39,617 nt of DNA from Erysipelotrichia bacterium (GCA_012799935.1 JAAZKG010000048.1:1-39617), one strand, 5' to 3'. Shown: positions 7,926 to 16,105, counted from the stretch's first letter. Numbers and translations: made by a program. Notes: a model not told the origin generated them from the sequence alone.

Positions 7926-10900
7926 ATGAAATCATACAAATATAGTGCCTTTATTTCTTATCGTCATGAAAGTCCAGATCAAGAAATAGCACAGAAACTG
8001 CATTCAATAATTGAAAACTATCACATACCATCTCCACTTAAAGAAACCTTAGGTGTTTCTAAAATGGGTAGAGTTTTTCGCGATCAAGAAGAATTACAAC
8101 TTTCATCAGATTTAGGTGAAGAAATTCGTGCAGCGCTTAGAGATTCTCAGTGGTTGATATGCATTTGTTCGCCAAGATATTTAAAATCAAAATGGTGTCT
8201 TGAAGAACTGGATTATTTCATCTCTTTAGGTAGAAGAGATCATATCTTAGCCATTCTTGTAGAAAAAGAACCAATAGATTCTTTTCCTTATTCTTTACGC
8301 TATGAAATAATTGATGGTGTTCAAGTAGAAAGAGAACCTTTAGCCGCTGATGTAAGAGCAACTTCAATACAAGAATCTATTAAAAAACTTAATAACGAGA
8401 AACTAAGAATACTGGCTCCAATGCTTGGGGTTAATTATGATGATTTAAAGCAAAGAGATCGTATAAGAAAAAATAAGATTATGTTGATTACTATCGCTTG
8501 TGCTTTTATTTTGCTAGCGAGTTTTTTGACATACGTAATTGTTAAAAATAAACAAATCACCAATGAAAGAAACAGTGCCTTAATAGCTGAATCAAAATGG
8601 CTGGCCCAATCAGCTAATGAGGCACTGGATAATGGCAATAAAAATCTATCATTATTATTATCGCTTGAAGCCTTGCCAAAAGATGGCAACAATCCAGATA
8701 GGCCAATTGTTGATGAAGCAGTAAGTGCACTTTATAATGCCTTGATTTATGGTGCTAATGACCAGTATTCAGCAATATATGATATTAATATGCCTTATAC
8801 AAAATATATAGGATTATTGGATTATCTGGCAATTAAAAATGGAGATGAAATACTATTCTATAATAAAACAGATGGAAAACTTAATCCTGATGCTGATGTA
8901 GGGGATTTAATGTATAAAGTATCTTTTAATGAGATGACTTACAAAGAGAAGGCAGAAAAAGATTACAATAGTTTAAGCGATGAAGAAAAAAGGGTACTTG
9001 GACTTGATAGTTATTTTTCAATTCATAATATTTATCGTGGTGAAAATGAACTGTCAACAATCAAAGCTTATAGTACAATATATTTAGCAATTAATAGTGA
9101 CAATAAATTATATCTTTATGATTCCAAATTGATTCGTCATACATATTCAGTTGATTTAGCGCAATATCGAGATGATGGATTTTTTAAATATACTTGGTAT
9201 GACTTTAGTGTTCCAAATGAAGAAATGGCAATTTATATTGATTCATCAGCAGATGGAAATTATATCGTATCGGTTTATAGCCCTTATGTTGTTATTTGGG
9301 ATACTGCAAGTGAAAAAATAAACAATATTCTTTTTTATCCTGATTTCGATAAGGGATATTTTAAAAATATAAATATTGATCCACAAAAACCCATTTTGGG
9401 AATTCTTACTAAGTCGGGTAATGTTTTTATTTATGATATTGACAATAAGAAAACTATTTGCTGTATGGATAATCAGTCAATTCCTTTGGATGGTTTTTAT
9501 TTCAATGTGGATGGAACGAAGATATTAGCCTATTCAACAGCGAAAAACACGATTATGTTATTTAATGCTAATACAGGTGAACTTTTGCAAAAACTCAATG
9601 TTGATTTCAATTTGGAAAGTGCACAATATTTTTGTATAGATGGTTATGGAAATGCAACTAGAGATGATTATATTGTTGCCAGCGGAAAAAATATTATCCG
9701 TGTTTATATGGCTGGAAATTCATCTTCGATGGAGATCATTACTTCGCTAAAGGAAACAAATGCGAGAACTCACGATAATTTTACTACCTTATCTTTAAGT
9801 GGAGAAACAGTCTTTACTTACACTACCACAACTTCCTTTAACAAATATTTATGTGTTAATGATGCAAAAACCGGAAAGGTGTTACACAGATATGATATAC
9901 CAGTCTTTATAAATCAAACTGTAAGCCTTGGACATAATGAAGTATTTGTTTTTGGAACCAATAATCTTTCAAAAGAAGCAGAAGATGAATATGCAGTAAC
10001 AAAAGTATTTAATGGCAGCAGTGGAGAATTTATAGAAACTATTACCTTCATTCCAGATTTTAATGGAGATGGCAAGGCTGATGAAGGAACTGTAAAAACT
10101 TATGAGTGTAAAAATATATCATATTCCAAACAAGTAGATGCGTTGATTGCTGAAGTGCATAAATATATTGATAATAAATACATCGATTCACTTTTCATAT
10201 TAGATGGGAAAAGTCATGAATTGTTATGGAATATATCTGCAAACCTCAGTAAACATGAATTTGAATTTGATGAAAATGAATATGAAGTAGTTGGTCTGGG
10301 TTATCAATTAATTCATGATGGAAATGATATGTTGATTATATATCGATGTAAAAAGAAAGATGCACCTAGTTATACTTCAGAAGGAATAATGGGTGTAGAA
10401 ATAAGAAATGTTAGGACAGGACAGTGTAAGAGTGCCTATACTTTAAATATAGAATATTTGCTTAATATTGAATATAATTTTGTATATTTTGTAGATGAAG
10501 AAAACGGCTTACTATATACAAGAAAAATAAATATAAGCAAAAATAAAGAGGATGATTTAAATAGTTTTTATGATTTATATAGTGGAGATTTAAAAGGGCA
10601 AATAGGTTATTATGAATATATTGAATTATATAATAATAAATTTTCCAAAGAAAAATATTGGTTGTTTGGAAATCATCGTGTTAGAGCTAAAGACAATATA
10701 GTCTATGATATTGACAGTAATGAAGTAGTACTAAAATTTCAAAATAATATTAAGATTCTTTCTTCATCTGAAAATGGTGAAGCGTTAGAAATTATGTATA
10801 CTGGCATTGATAAATTCAGTAGTACTTGTTATGTTGTTCATCATACTGATCTTAATACCATGATTTTTTCAGCAAACGAAATGCTTAATGGCAGAGAACT

Positions 10901-10937
10901 AACTTTAGAAGAGAAAAAGAGATATTTCTTAGAATAA
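7926..10937 (+). CDS. TIR domain - transmembrane - beta-propeller protein (putative one-piece membrane receptor)
   Basis: A 1003-aa protein in three parts. Residues 1 to about 150 are a TIR domain: FISYRHESPD, VFRDQEEL, CSPRYLKSKWCLEELDYF. The W-C-x-x-E motif places the NADase-type catalytic glutamate at about E94. Residues about 185-207 form one hydrophobic helix, IMLITIACAFILLASFLTYV, preceded by basic RDRIRKNK, predicting N-inside and C-outside. After a short helical linker (SKWLAQSANEAL, LLLSLEALP), the rest is beta-rich with repeats like YIVSVYSPYVVIWDTASEK, typical of WD40/PQQ-like propellers. A Ca-binding-like loop DFNGDGKADEG lies near residue 711. No STAND NTPase lies between TIR and propeller. 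It stands alone on +, facing the DUF62/ECF operon. Cleavage of NAD and a defence or sensing role are inferred from the TIR family; the ligand is unknown. Confidence 0.85.
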   Translation: MKSYKYSAFISYRHESPDQEIAQKLHSIIENYHIPSPLKETLGVSKMGRVFRDQEELQLSSDLGEEIRAALRDSQWLICICSPRYLKSKWCLEELDYFISLGRRDHILAILVEKEPIDSFPYSLRYEIIDGVQVEREPLAADVRATSIQESIKKLNNEKLRILAPMLGVNYDDLKQRDRIRKNKIMLITIACAFILLASFLTYVIVKNKQITNERNSALIAESKWLAQSANEALDNGNKNLSLLLSLEALPKDGNNPDRPIVDEAVSALYNALIYGANDQYSAIYDINMPYTKYIGLLDYLAIKNGDEILFYNKTDGKLNPDADVGDLMYKVSFNEMTYKEKAEKDYNSLSDEEKRVLGLDSYFSIHNIYRGENELSTIKAYSTIYLAINSDNKLYLYDSKLIRHTYSVDLAQYRDDGFFKYTWYDFSVPNEEMAIYIDSSADGNYIVSVYSPYVVIWDTASEKINNILFYPDFDKGYFKNINIDPQKPILGILTKSGNVFIYDIDNKKTICCMDNQSIPLDGFYFNVDGTKILAYSTAKNTIMLFNANTGELLQKLNVDFNLESAQYFCIDGYGNATRDDYIVASGKNIIRVYMAGNSSSMEIITSLKETNARTHDNFTTLSLSGETVFTYTTTTSFNKYLCVNDAKTGKVLHRYDIPVFINQTVSLGHNEVFVFGTNNLSKEAEDEYAVTKVFNGSSGEFIETITFIPDFNGDGKADEGTVKTYECKNISYSKQVDALIAEVHKYIDNKYIDSLFILDGKSHELLWNISANLSKHEFEFDENEYEVVGLGYQLIHDGNDMLIIYRCKKKDAPSYTSEGIMGVEIRNVRTGQCKSAYTLNIEYLLNIEYNFVYFVDEENGLLYTRKINISKNKEDDLNSFYDLYSGDLKGQIGYYEYIELYNNKFSKEKYWLFGNHRVRAKDNIVYDIDSNEVVLKFQNNIKILSSSENGEALEIMYTGIDKFSSTCYVVHHTDLNTMIFSANEMLNGRELTLEEKKRYFLE
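10056..10091 (+). other. EF-hand/dockerin-like calcium-loop motif within the TIR protein
   Basis: The codons read DFNGDGKADEGT, fitting the Dx[DN]xDGxxDE pattern of a calcium-binding loop. It lies between two predicted beta strands of the propeller, a common site for structural Ca2+ in extracytoplasmic propellers. This agrees with an outside location of the C-terminal part. Calcium binding itself is inferred. Confidence 0.5.
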
Positions 10938-10989
10938 TTTTAGATACAAAAAAGTTGATAAGGGATATATCTATTGAAAGATATTATAG

Positions 10990-11100
10990 GATTTTGATGA
11001 AATTAAAAATATAGTTATAAAAAACTATTCAACAAGAACAGTTTTTGTAAAGGATAGAGTTAAAAACAAACCATTTAAAGATGTTAAAAAAAGAGTTTAA
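10990..11100 (+). pseudogene. Possible gene remnant between TIR gene and DUF62 operon
   Basis: A 36-codon stretch open from a TAG at 10987 to TAA at 11098-11100 reads DFDEIKNIVIKN...TVFVKDRVKNKPFKDVKKRV. It has a natural-looking basic composition, but no in-frame start and no ribosome binding site. Its stop overlaps the downstream terminator stem. It could be the tail of a degraded gene that once followed the TIR gene, or chance. I do not recognise the sequence. Confidence 0.25.
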
Positions 11101-11140
11101 ATAATATGATTTTTTAATTTTATGGATAAACTCTTTTTTA
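11086..11140. terminator. Bidirectional terminator between TIR gene and DUF62/ECF operon
   Basis: A 13-bp perfect stem (AAAAAAGAGTTTA at 11087-11099, TAAACTCTTTTTT at 11127-11139) encloses a 27-nt AT-rich loop. A/T runs on both sides give a U-tract in either direction. It sits between convergent genes. Confidence 0.75.
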
Positions 11141-11156
11141 ATGATTTTAAATTTTC

Positions 11157-11999
11157 TTATTTTGATAATTCTACAACCCAGTCTTTACCTTCTTTTATGT
11201 GATAGGTATCTTTAAAACTATTTTGATTTAAACCAATAGAAATATAATTACTACTAGAATTAAACAAGACAGGTTTATTTAAATCAACATAACCAAATGA
11301 TTTTTCATATGGAACATCTTCTTCAAAATAAACTTTATCATTATGACTAATTTTAACGTGAACAATATCACCATGATTATAGCCAATTTTAATGAAATCT
11401 TTAGTTAAGATGTTAAAAACTATTGAACCAAAAGGGTCTAATACACTGATAATAATTCCTTTAATGTCAGTGCTTTTAACAGTTGCTTTTACATATTCAT
11501 AATCTTCAACAATAATTTCATTTACTGGGTAAATAGGACCAACTTCTTCAAAAGAGATAATTGAGCTAGCAAGTCTAGCAGCTGTATAAGCAAATATATC
11601 ACGACCATGAAACACTGAAACATCTTCAGTTCCTTTATATCTATTGATGGTTGTGTCAATTTCCCTTACTTCTTCAATACCTACTTCATAATAAACATGA
11701 GTTAAAGTTCCATTATCAGGAGTAATTACATAATTACCATCTTTTAATTTAGCAACACAAGCTTTTCTTTTAGTTCCAACACCTGGATCAACAACACTTA
11801 CAAAGATAGTGCCTTTAGGCCAAAATGGCACAACAAATGCTAATTCTCTAGAAGCAGCAAGAATATTAAATTGTTCAATATCATGAGTTATATCAAAACA
11901 CTCTAATTCACTATCTATTTGTTTAACAACACCACGCATGGTGTTTACTGCTCCCCAAGTTAAACTAAAATCGGTTTGCCATACAATGCTTGGTTTCAT
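11157..11999 (-). CDS. SAM hydroxide adenosyltransferase family (DUF62), paralogue 1
   Basis: Member of the fluorinase/chlorinase-like family; the usual reaction is SAM + water to adenosine + L-methionine. The Asp-Arg-His set is present: DPGVGTKRK and FHGRD, with PDNGTLTHVYY between and the C-terminal LNQNSFKDTYHI adenine-contact motif. I start it at ATG 11999 (MKPSIVWQTDF), which overlaps the previous stop as ATGA; the track's TTG start is 21 nt further up inside that gene. It is the most divergent of three paralogues: TDFSLTWGAV instead of TDFGxxDxxV, and DPFGS instead of DxFGN, both near nucleoside-contacting positions. Last gene of the operon. Altered specificity or lost activity is possible. 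Confidence 0.88.
   Translation of the reverse strand: MKPSIVWQTDFSLTWGAVNTMRGVVKQIDSELECFDITHDIEQFNILAASRELAFVVPFWPKGTIFVSVVDPGVGTKRKACVAKLKDGNYVITPDNGTLTHVYYEVGIEEVREIDTTINRYKGTEDVSVFHGRDIFAYTAARLASSIISFEEVGPIYPVNEIIVEDYEYVKATVKSTDIKGIIISVLDPFGSIVFNILTKDFIKIGYNHGDIVHVKISHNDKVYFEEDVPYEKSFGYVDLNKPVLFNSSSNYISIGLNQNSFKDTYHIKEGKDWVVELSK
11738..11837. repeat. 100-nt near-identical tract, copy A (in DUF62 paralogue 1)
   Basis: Aligned without gaps against 12577-12676 in the neighbouring paralogue, I count 3 mismatches in 100 nt. The tract encodes the catalytic VDPGVGTKR segment. Flanking parts of the two genes are visibly less similar, suggesting recent gene conversion. Confidence 0.8.
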
Positions 12000-12841
12000 T
12001 TGGTAAATACTACTTTCCAATCTTTTCCAGCAGAGTTGATATCGTATTTTTCTGCAAAACTAGCTTGATTTAATGCTAAGCAAATATCCAACATAGAACC
12101 ACTGAAGATAATAGGTTGATTAAGACTTGCATAACCAAAGGATTTATGAAACAACACTTTTTCATTAAATTTAACTTCATCTTTGTAAGTTATCTTGACA
12201 TTGACGTAGTCTCCTTCAACAAATCCAGCTTTTTTAAAATCTTTATAAGTGATATTTGTAAAAACATTTCCAAAATGTTTGAAGATAATAATAATATTTC
12301 CTTCAACATGATTTTCCTTGATAATAGGATTGTAAAAAGTGTCATGTAAAACAACTTCATCAACTGGATAAGCAGGACCAACCTCTTCAAAGGTAATAAC
12401 ATTAGCTGCTAATTTGGCAGCGCAATAAGCAAACAAGTCACGACCATGGAAAATTGAAGTGTCTCTAGTTGATGGAAGTCGATTAACTGTTTCATCAATT
12501 TCTCTTATTTCTTCAATCCCAATTTCATAATAAACGTGAGTTAAAGTACCATTATCTGGAGTAACAATATAGTTGCCATCTTTTAATTTAGCAACACAAG
12601 CTCTTCTTTTGGTTCCAACACCTGGATCAACAACACTTACAAAGATAGTGCCTTTAGGCCAAAATGGAACAACAAACTTAAGTTGAGAGCTAGCTTCCCA
12701 AGTGTTAAATGGGGTAACTGAATGAGTAATGTCAGTAGTAATTAAATCAGAACAAATATTGCTGCAGACACCTTTCATAGTACAAACACTACTATTGTCT
12801 GGTCCAAAATCTGTCATCATACAAATAGTTGGATATTTCAT
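11996..12841 (-). CDS. SAM hydroxide adenosyltransferase family (DUF62), paralogue 2
   Basis: Second fluorinase-like SAM-cleaving enzyme of the operon. It shows TDFGPDNSSV, HSVTPFNTWEAS, the Asp and Arg in VDPGVGTKRR, PDNGTLTHVYY, His in IFHGRD and the C-terminal LNQASFAEKYDI. ATG 12841 (MKYPTICMMTDFG) is the likely start, because GGAGGTG precedes it and it forms an ATGA overlap with ecfT; the track start lies within ecfT. Two usual Asp positions differ: the second Asp of TDFGxxD reads N, and the D before FGN reads K (FKHFGN). It overlaps paralogue 1 by 4 nt. The family-level role is firm; the substrate is inferred. Confidence 0.9.
   Translation of the reverse strand: MKYPTICMMTDFGPDNSSVCTMKGVCSNICSDLITTDITHSVTPFNTWEASSQLKFVVPFWPKGTIFVSVVDPGVGTKRRACVAKLKDGNYIVTPDNGTLTHVYYEIGIEEIREIDETVNRLPSTRDTSIFHGRDLFAYCAAKLAANVITFEEVGPAYPVDEVVLHDTFYNPIIKENHVEGNIIIIFKHFGNVFTNITYKDFKKAGFVEGDYVNVKITYKDEVKFNEKVLFHKSFGYASLNQPIIFSGSMLDICLALNQASFAEKYDINSAGKDWKVVFTK
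12577..12676. repeat. 100-nt near-identical tract, copy B (in DUF62 paralogue 2)
   Basis: Partner of 11738-11837 in the same orientation, with 3 mismatches over 100 nt by eye. Both encode the region from AKLKDG back to VPFWPKGTIFVSVVDPGVG, around the catalytic Asp and Arg. Confidence 0.8.
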
Positions 12842-13695
12842 AAACACCTCCAATATATCCACATCTTAGGCACACGCGGAGTGATAAACCCAGAGATAAT
12901 ATAGTAAGCACAGAATAGTGCAATTAAACAATAAATTAATTTAAATATTTTGTCGTTTCTTCTTTCAGGATATTCAGAATAATACGATCTTTTCTTTCCT
13001 TTGCCAAAACCTCTTAAATCCATAGCATTAGAAATATTACCCACTCTATCAAAAGAAGTGACAATTAAAGGAATTAAGATTATAACCATTTGTTTCAAAC
13101 GCTCTATAGGCTTGGTTTTTTTAGCATCCAACTCCAAACCTCTACACTGCATTGAAACTGCAATATTCTCATAATCTCTTGAGATATCAGGAATATATCT
13201 AAAAGCAATTTCTACAATACTACCAAGTTTGTAAGGAAACCCTATATTAGTTAAACCAGCAGCTAATTCACTAGGAGTGATAGACATAATAAAAGCTAAT
13301 GAGGTAGAAAAAGCAGTTAACATCTTTAATAGTCTAATTGACAAAAACCAAAGAGTTCCTCTAGTAACAATAAGATAGTCTGTATAAGCAAATAAAATTG
13401 TTTGGTCACCAGTATATTCTAACCCGCAAAGTGGATTAGCTAACCAATACAATACAATATTAAGAACATTCAAGAAAACAACAAAAAAGATTAATGGTTG
13501 AATTGTTTTCCAGTGTGGTTTTAAAGAAATTATACTGATGATTGAAAAAACAAATAGTGGTAGAATTATAGGCAAATCAAAAGACATCATAACGTAAACC
13601 ATCAAAACAGCAAATAATCTAACCTTGGTAGTACCAGTAAGTTGATGTAGGAAAGTTTCTCCTTTTGTCAAATTAATAATATTAAGATTTTTCAT
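12838..13695 (-). CDS. ecfT: ECF transporter transmembrane T component (EcfT/CbiQ family)
   Basis: Membrane scaffold that couples ATPase movement to toppling of the S component. The 285 aa contain several hydrophobic segments (VRLFAVLMVYVMMSF, IILPLFVFSIISII, IFFVVFLNVLNIVLYW). The two Ala-Arg-Gly-type coupling motifs are present as SMQCRGLELDAKK and AMDLRGFGKGKK. The start ATG 13695 (MKNLNIINL) follows AAAGGAG; the track's longer version begins deep inside the ATPase gene. It overlaps ecfA by 14 nt and DUF62 paralogue 2 by 4 nt, so all are probably co-translated. Confidence 0.93.
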   Translation of the reverse strand: MKNLNIINLTKGETFLHQLTGTTKVRLFAVLMVYVMMSFDLPIILPLFVFSIISIISLKPHWKTIQPLIFFVVFLNVLNIVLYWLANPLCGLEYTGDQTILFAYTDYLIVTRGTLWFLSIRLLKMLTAFSTSLAFIMSITPSELAAGLTNIGFPYKLGSIVEIAFRYIPDISRDYENIAVSMQCRGLELDAKKTKPIERLKQMVIILIPLIVTSFDRVGNISNAMDLRGFGKGKKRSYYSEYPERRNDKIFKLIYCLIALFCAYYIISGFITPRVPKMWIYWRCL

Positions 13696-15394
13696 GACGT
13701 TTTCTCCTTTCTGATACAATAAATGATTCAATGAAACTCTCAGGATTAATACCTAATCTAGTAGCTAAAGAGTATAAAGAGGTCTGTTTTAAACTAGCTC
13801 GTTCAATAATATCATTATCAGACAATATTTTAAATACTGAATCATCACCAATACATTTGCCGTCAGCAAAAACAATAGCTCTATCAGTATATTCAATTGC
13901 TAAATGCATATCATGAGTAATAAATAGTATGGTAATACCAAAATCCTTATTCAGTTTTTCCAAGAAAGACATTATTTCAGTATATACTCGATAATCTTGA
14001 CCAGCAGTAGGTTCATCTAAAATAATAATTTCCGGATTCATAGCTAAAATAGATGCAATAGTTACTCTTTTCTTTTGCCCATAACTGACAACAGAAACAG
14101 GCCAATTTCTCATCGGCCAAAGATCACATTTTTTAAGTGCTTCCTCAATATTTTTTTCGATTTCTTCTTCAGATTTATTATTAAGAACTAAACCTAAAGA
14201 AACTTCATCTTTGATGATATCTTTAACTAGCATTTGGTTAGGATTTTGCATTACATATCCTATCTTCTGCCCTAATTCTTTAATAGAATAGTTTAGATAA
14301 TTAACGCCTTCTAAATGAACTTCACCTTTATCAGGACGAAGAATACCACAAATTAGTTTAGCCATTGTTGATTTTCCTGCCCCATTTTTACCAATTACTG
14401 CAATTTTATCGCCTTTATTAATAGAAAATGATACATTATCCAATGCTTTGTTTTTATCATAAGAAAAATCAACATTTTTAACATTTAAAACAACTTTTTT
14501 TTCTTTGTAAGGCTTACTAGTATCAACATTACTATAGTAAGATACCAATTTTTCTTTATATTTATCCAATTTTATATCAAATATATTACTCGGATTATCA
14601 TCAATAGTAACATTACAGCCTGCCATCTTTAAGGCTTGTAAGTAAAGGGGTTCTCTAATTCCTTTTTCAACTATGATATTTGAACAGAGAAGCTCATTAG
14701 GTTTCATATCTGCAATAATTTGACCATCTTCTAATAGAATAATTCTATCAACTGGACGATATAAAACATCTTCTAAACGATGTTCAATAATTATAACAGT
14801 ACAGTTATTATTTTTTTGAATTTTATCAATTAAATCGATAGCTTGATTACCCATTTGAGGATCAAGAGCAGCTAAGGGTTCATCGAAAAGAAGAATTTTA
14901 ACATGCTCATGCATAATACCAGCTAAAGAAACGCGTTGTTTTTGTCCGCCAGAAAGATTATAAGGAACATGTTCTAAGAACTCTTGCATACCAACAAGAG
15001 TTGCAGAATTCAATACACGTGGAAGCATTTCTTCTCGTGGCATGTTATCGTTTTCCAGTGCATAGGCAATATCTCCTCCGACAGACAAACCAACAAATTG
15101 GGCATCAGAATCTTGAAGTACTGTGCCAACAACAGAACTCAAACTAAAAATGCTAGAATGCGATGTTTCATTTCCAGCAATTTTACAAGATCCATGAATT
15201 TCGCCTGGATATGAGAAGGGAATTAAGCCATTAATACAATTGGCTAGAGTGCTTTTCCCACAACCACTAGGTCCTAAAATAAGCACTTTTTCCCCCTCAT
15301 ATATTGTTAAGTTTATGTTTTTTAAAGTTGGTTCAAGTTGAGATTTATATTTAAACGTGAAATCTTTAAATTCAACAATAGGCGATTTTGACAT
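13682..15394 (-). CDS. ecfA: ECF transporter ATPase with two fused ABC domains (EcfA-EcfA')
   Basis: A 570-aa tandem ABC ATPase. First domain: Walker A GPSGCGKST (residues 41-49), signature LSGGQKQR, Walker B LLFDEPLAALDP. Second domain: Walker A GKNGAGKST (about residue 335), signature VSYGQKKR in place of LSGGQ, Walker B IIILDEPTAGQD. Fused ATPases are typical of dedicated ECF modules with their own S and T genes, unlike shared EcfAA'T. The gene starts 1 nt after the ecfS stop and overlaps ecfT. The weakened second signature suggests one ATP site dominates, though such asymmetry is common. Confidence 0.95.
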   Translation of the reverse strand: MSKSPIVEFKDFTFKYKSQLEPTLKNINLTIYEGEKVLILGPSGCGKSTLANCINGLIPFSYPGEIHGSCKIAGNETSHSSIFSLSSVVGTVLQDSDAQFVGLSVGGDIAYALENDNMPREEMLPRVLNSATLVGMQEFLEHVPYNLSGGQKQRVSLAGIMHEHVKILLFDEPLAALDPQMGNQAIDLIDKIQKNNNCTVIIIEHRLEDVLYRPVDRIILLEDGQIIADMKPNELLCSNIIVEKGIREPLYLQALKMAGCNVTIDDNPSNIFDIKLDKYKEKLVSYYSNVDTSKPYKEKKVVLNVKNVDFSYDKNKALDNVSFSINKGDKIAVIGKNGAGKSTMAKLICGILRPDKGEVHLEGVNYLNYSIKELGQKIGYVMQNPNQMLVKDIIKDEVSLGLVLNNKSEEEIEKNIEEALKKCDLWPMRNWPVSVVSYGQKKRVTIASILAMNPEIIILDEPTAGQDYRVYTEIMSFLEKLNKDFGITILFITHDMHLAIEYTDRAIVFADGKCIGDDSVFKILSDNDIIERASLKQTSLYSLATRLGINPESFIESFIVSERRKRHEKS

Positions 15395-15395
15395 A

Positions 15396-15974
15396 TTATT
15401 CTTTTGTTAAGTTAGTGCCACGAGCATTTCTAGCTGCTAAAGCTTTTAAGATAGGGATACCAGCTACAAGTAATACAGTTGAGTTAGAAACTGCAGCAAC
15501 CCAACCTTGAGCAATAGAGATTTCTAATTCTCCACCAAAAATTAATTTTGTGAAGATTGGAGTAACAAAGCCAAATGCCAAGACATTACCTAATACAGCT
15601 AAAATAGCATAGATAACCATATGTTTAACATCGAAAACTCCTTCATCAATATTAGCACCGTAAAGTTTTAAACTACCTACAATAAATCCTAACAATGCAT
15701 TACCAATTGACCAGTCAAACCAGAACCCCCAGCCACCAATTAAGTCAGCTAAAACGTTTCCTAAACCACATGCTAGCGCAGCTGGCAGTGGTCCAAATAA
15801 ACCACCAACGATAATAGGAACAAGCATAGCTAAAGACAAGTTAGTGTTTGTGAATACAGTAATTGATCCATAAACCATTAATACCGCAAATAAAGCAATA
15901 CCAATAGCTACACCAACAATAGTTTTAGTGTCCCATTTTCCCAATAGAATTTTTCCAAAACTTTCTTTTTTCAT
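15396..15974 (-). CDS. ecfS: ECF transporter substrate-binding S component (UPF0397-like)
   Basis: A 192-aa hydrophobic protein with about six TM helices. Helix 1 carries the small-residue face AIGIALFAV used to contact EcfT. The loop and helix LVPIIVGGLFGPLPAALACGLGNVLADLIGG and the downstream WSIGNALLGFIVGSL resemble the UPF0397 group of S components, often called riboflavin-type in databases. From memory, UPF0397 genes sit beside a fused ATPase and a T gene, as here. The substrate cannot be read from sequence. Flanking DUF62 enzymes argue for an adenosyl or methionine-related cargo rather than riboflavin. Two tandem GGAG ribosome sites precede the ATG. Confidence 0.85.
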   Translation of the reverse strand: MKKESFGKILLGKWDTKTIVGVAIGIALFAVLMVYGSITVFTNTNLSLAMLVPIIVGGLFGPLPAALACGLGNVLADLIGGWGFWFDWSIGNALLGFIVGSLKLYGANIDEGVFDVKHMVIYAILAVLGNVLAFGFVTPIFTKLIFGGELEISIAQGWVAAVSNSTVLLVAGIPILKALAARNARGTNLTKE

Positions 15975-16006
15975 TTTTTCTCCTTTTCTCCTTTTCTATT
16001 TTTCTT

Positions 16007-16036
16007 GCAATATCTAAAACACAAAAGTGTTATTGC
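16007..16036 (-). promoter_or_regulatory. Leader hairpin upstream of ecfS
   Basis: On the minus strand GCAATA pairs with TATTGC, enclosing an inner AACAC-TTTT-GTGTT hairpin with an asymmetric bulge. It lies between the terminator-like hairpin at 16051-16069 and the ecfS ribosome binding sites. It could control access to them or stabilise a processed mRNA. No known riboswitch consensus was recognised. Confidence 0.4.
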
Positions 16037-16050
16037 CTAAAATATAAAAC

Positions 16051-16069
16051 AGCATCCACAAAGGATGCC
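16051..16069 (-). terminator. Intra-operon terminator or attenuator between DUF62 paralogue 3 and ecfS
   Basis: The minus strand reads GGCATCC-TTTGT-GGATGCT, a 7-bp stem (one G-U pair), followed by TGTTTTATATTTT. It lies 58 nt beyond the DUF62 stop. Because no strong new promoter is evident before ecfS, it may act as partial terminator or attenuator, setting DUF62 to ECF ratios. Confidence 0.5.
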
Positions 16070-16073
16070 ATTT

Positions 16074-16105
16074 AATAAACAAACATCTTCCCTTATGGGT
16101 TTATT
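16074..16105 (-). promoter_or_regulatory. Additional stem-loop just after DUF62 paralogue 3
   Basis: Arms AATAAAC and GTTTATT (7 bp) enclose CCC-ATAA-GGG, which could form an alternative small hairpin. With 16051-16069 and 16007-16036 it makes three consecutive structured elements in a 153-nt gap. Its function is unknown; it could be the sensing part of a small leader element. Confidence 0.3.
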
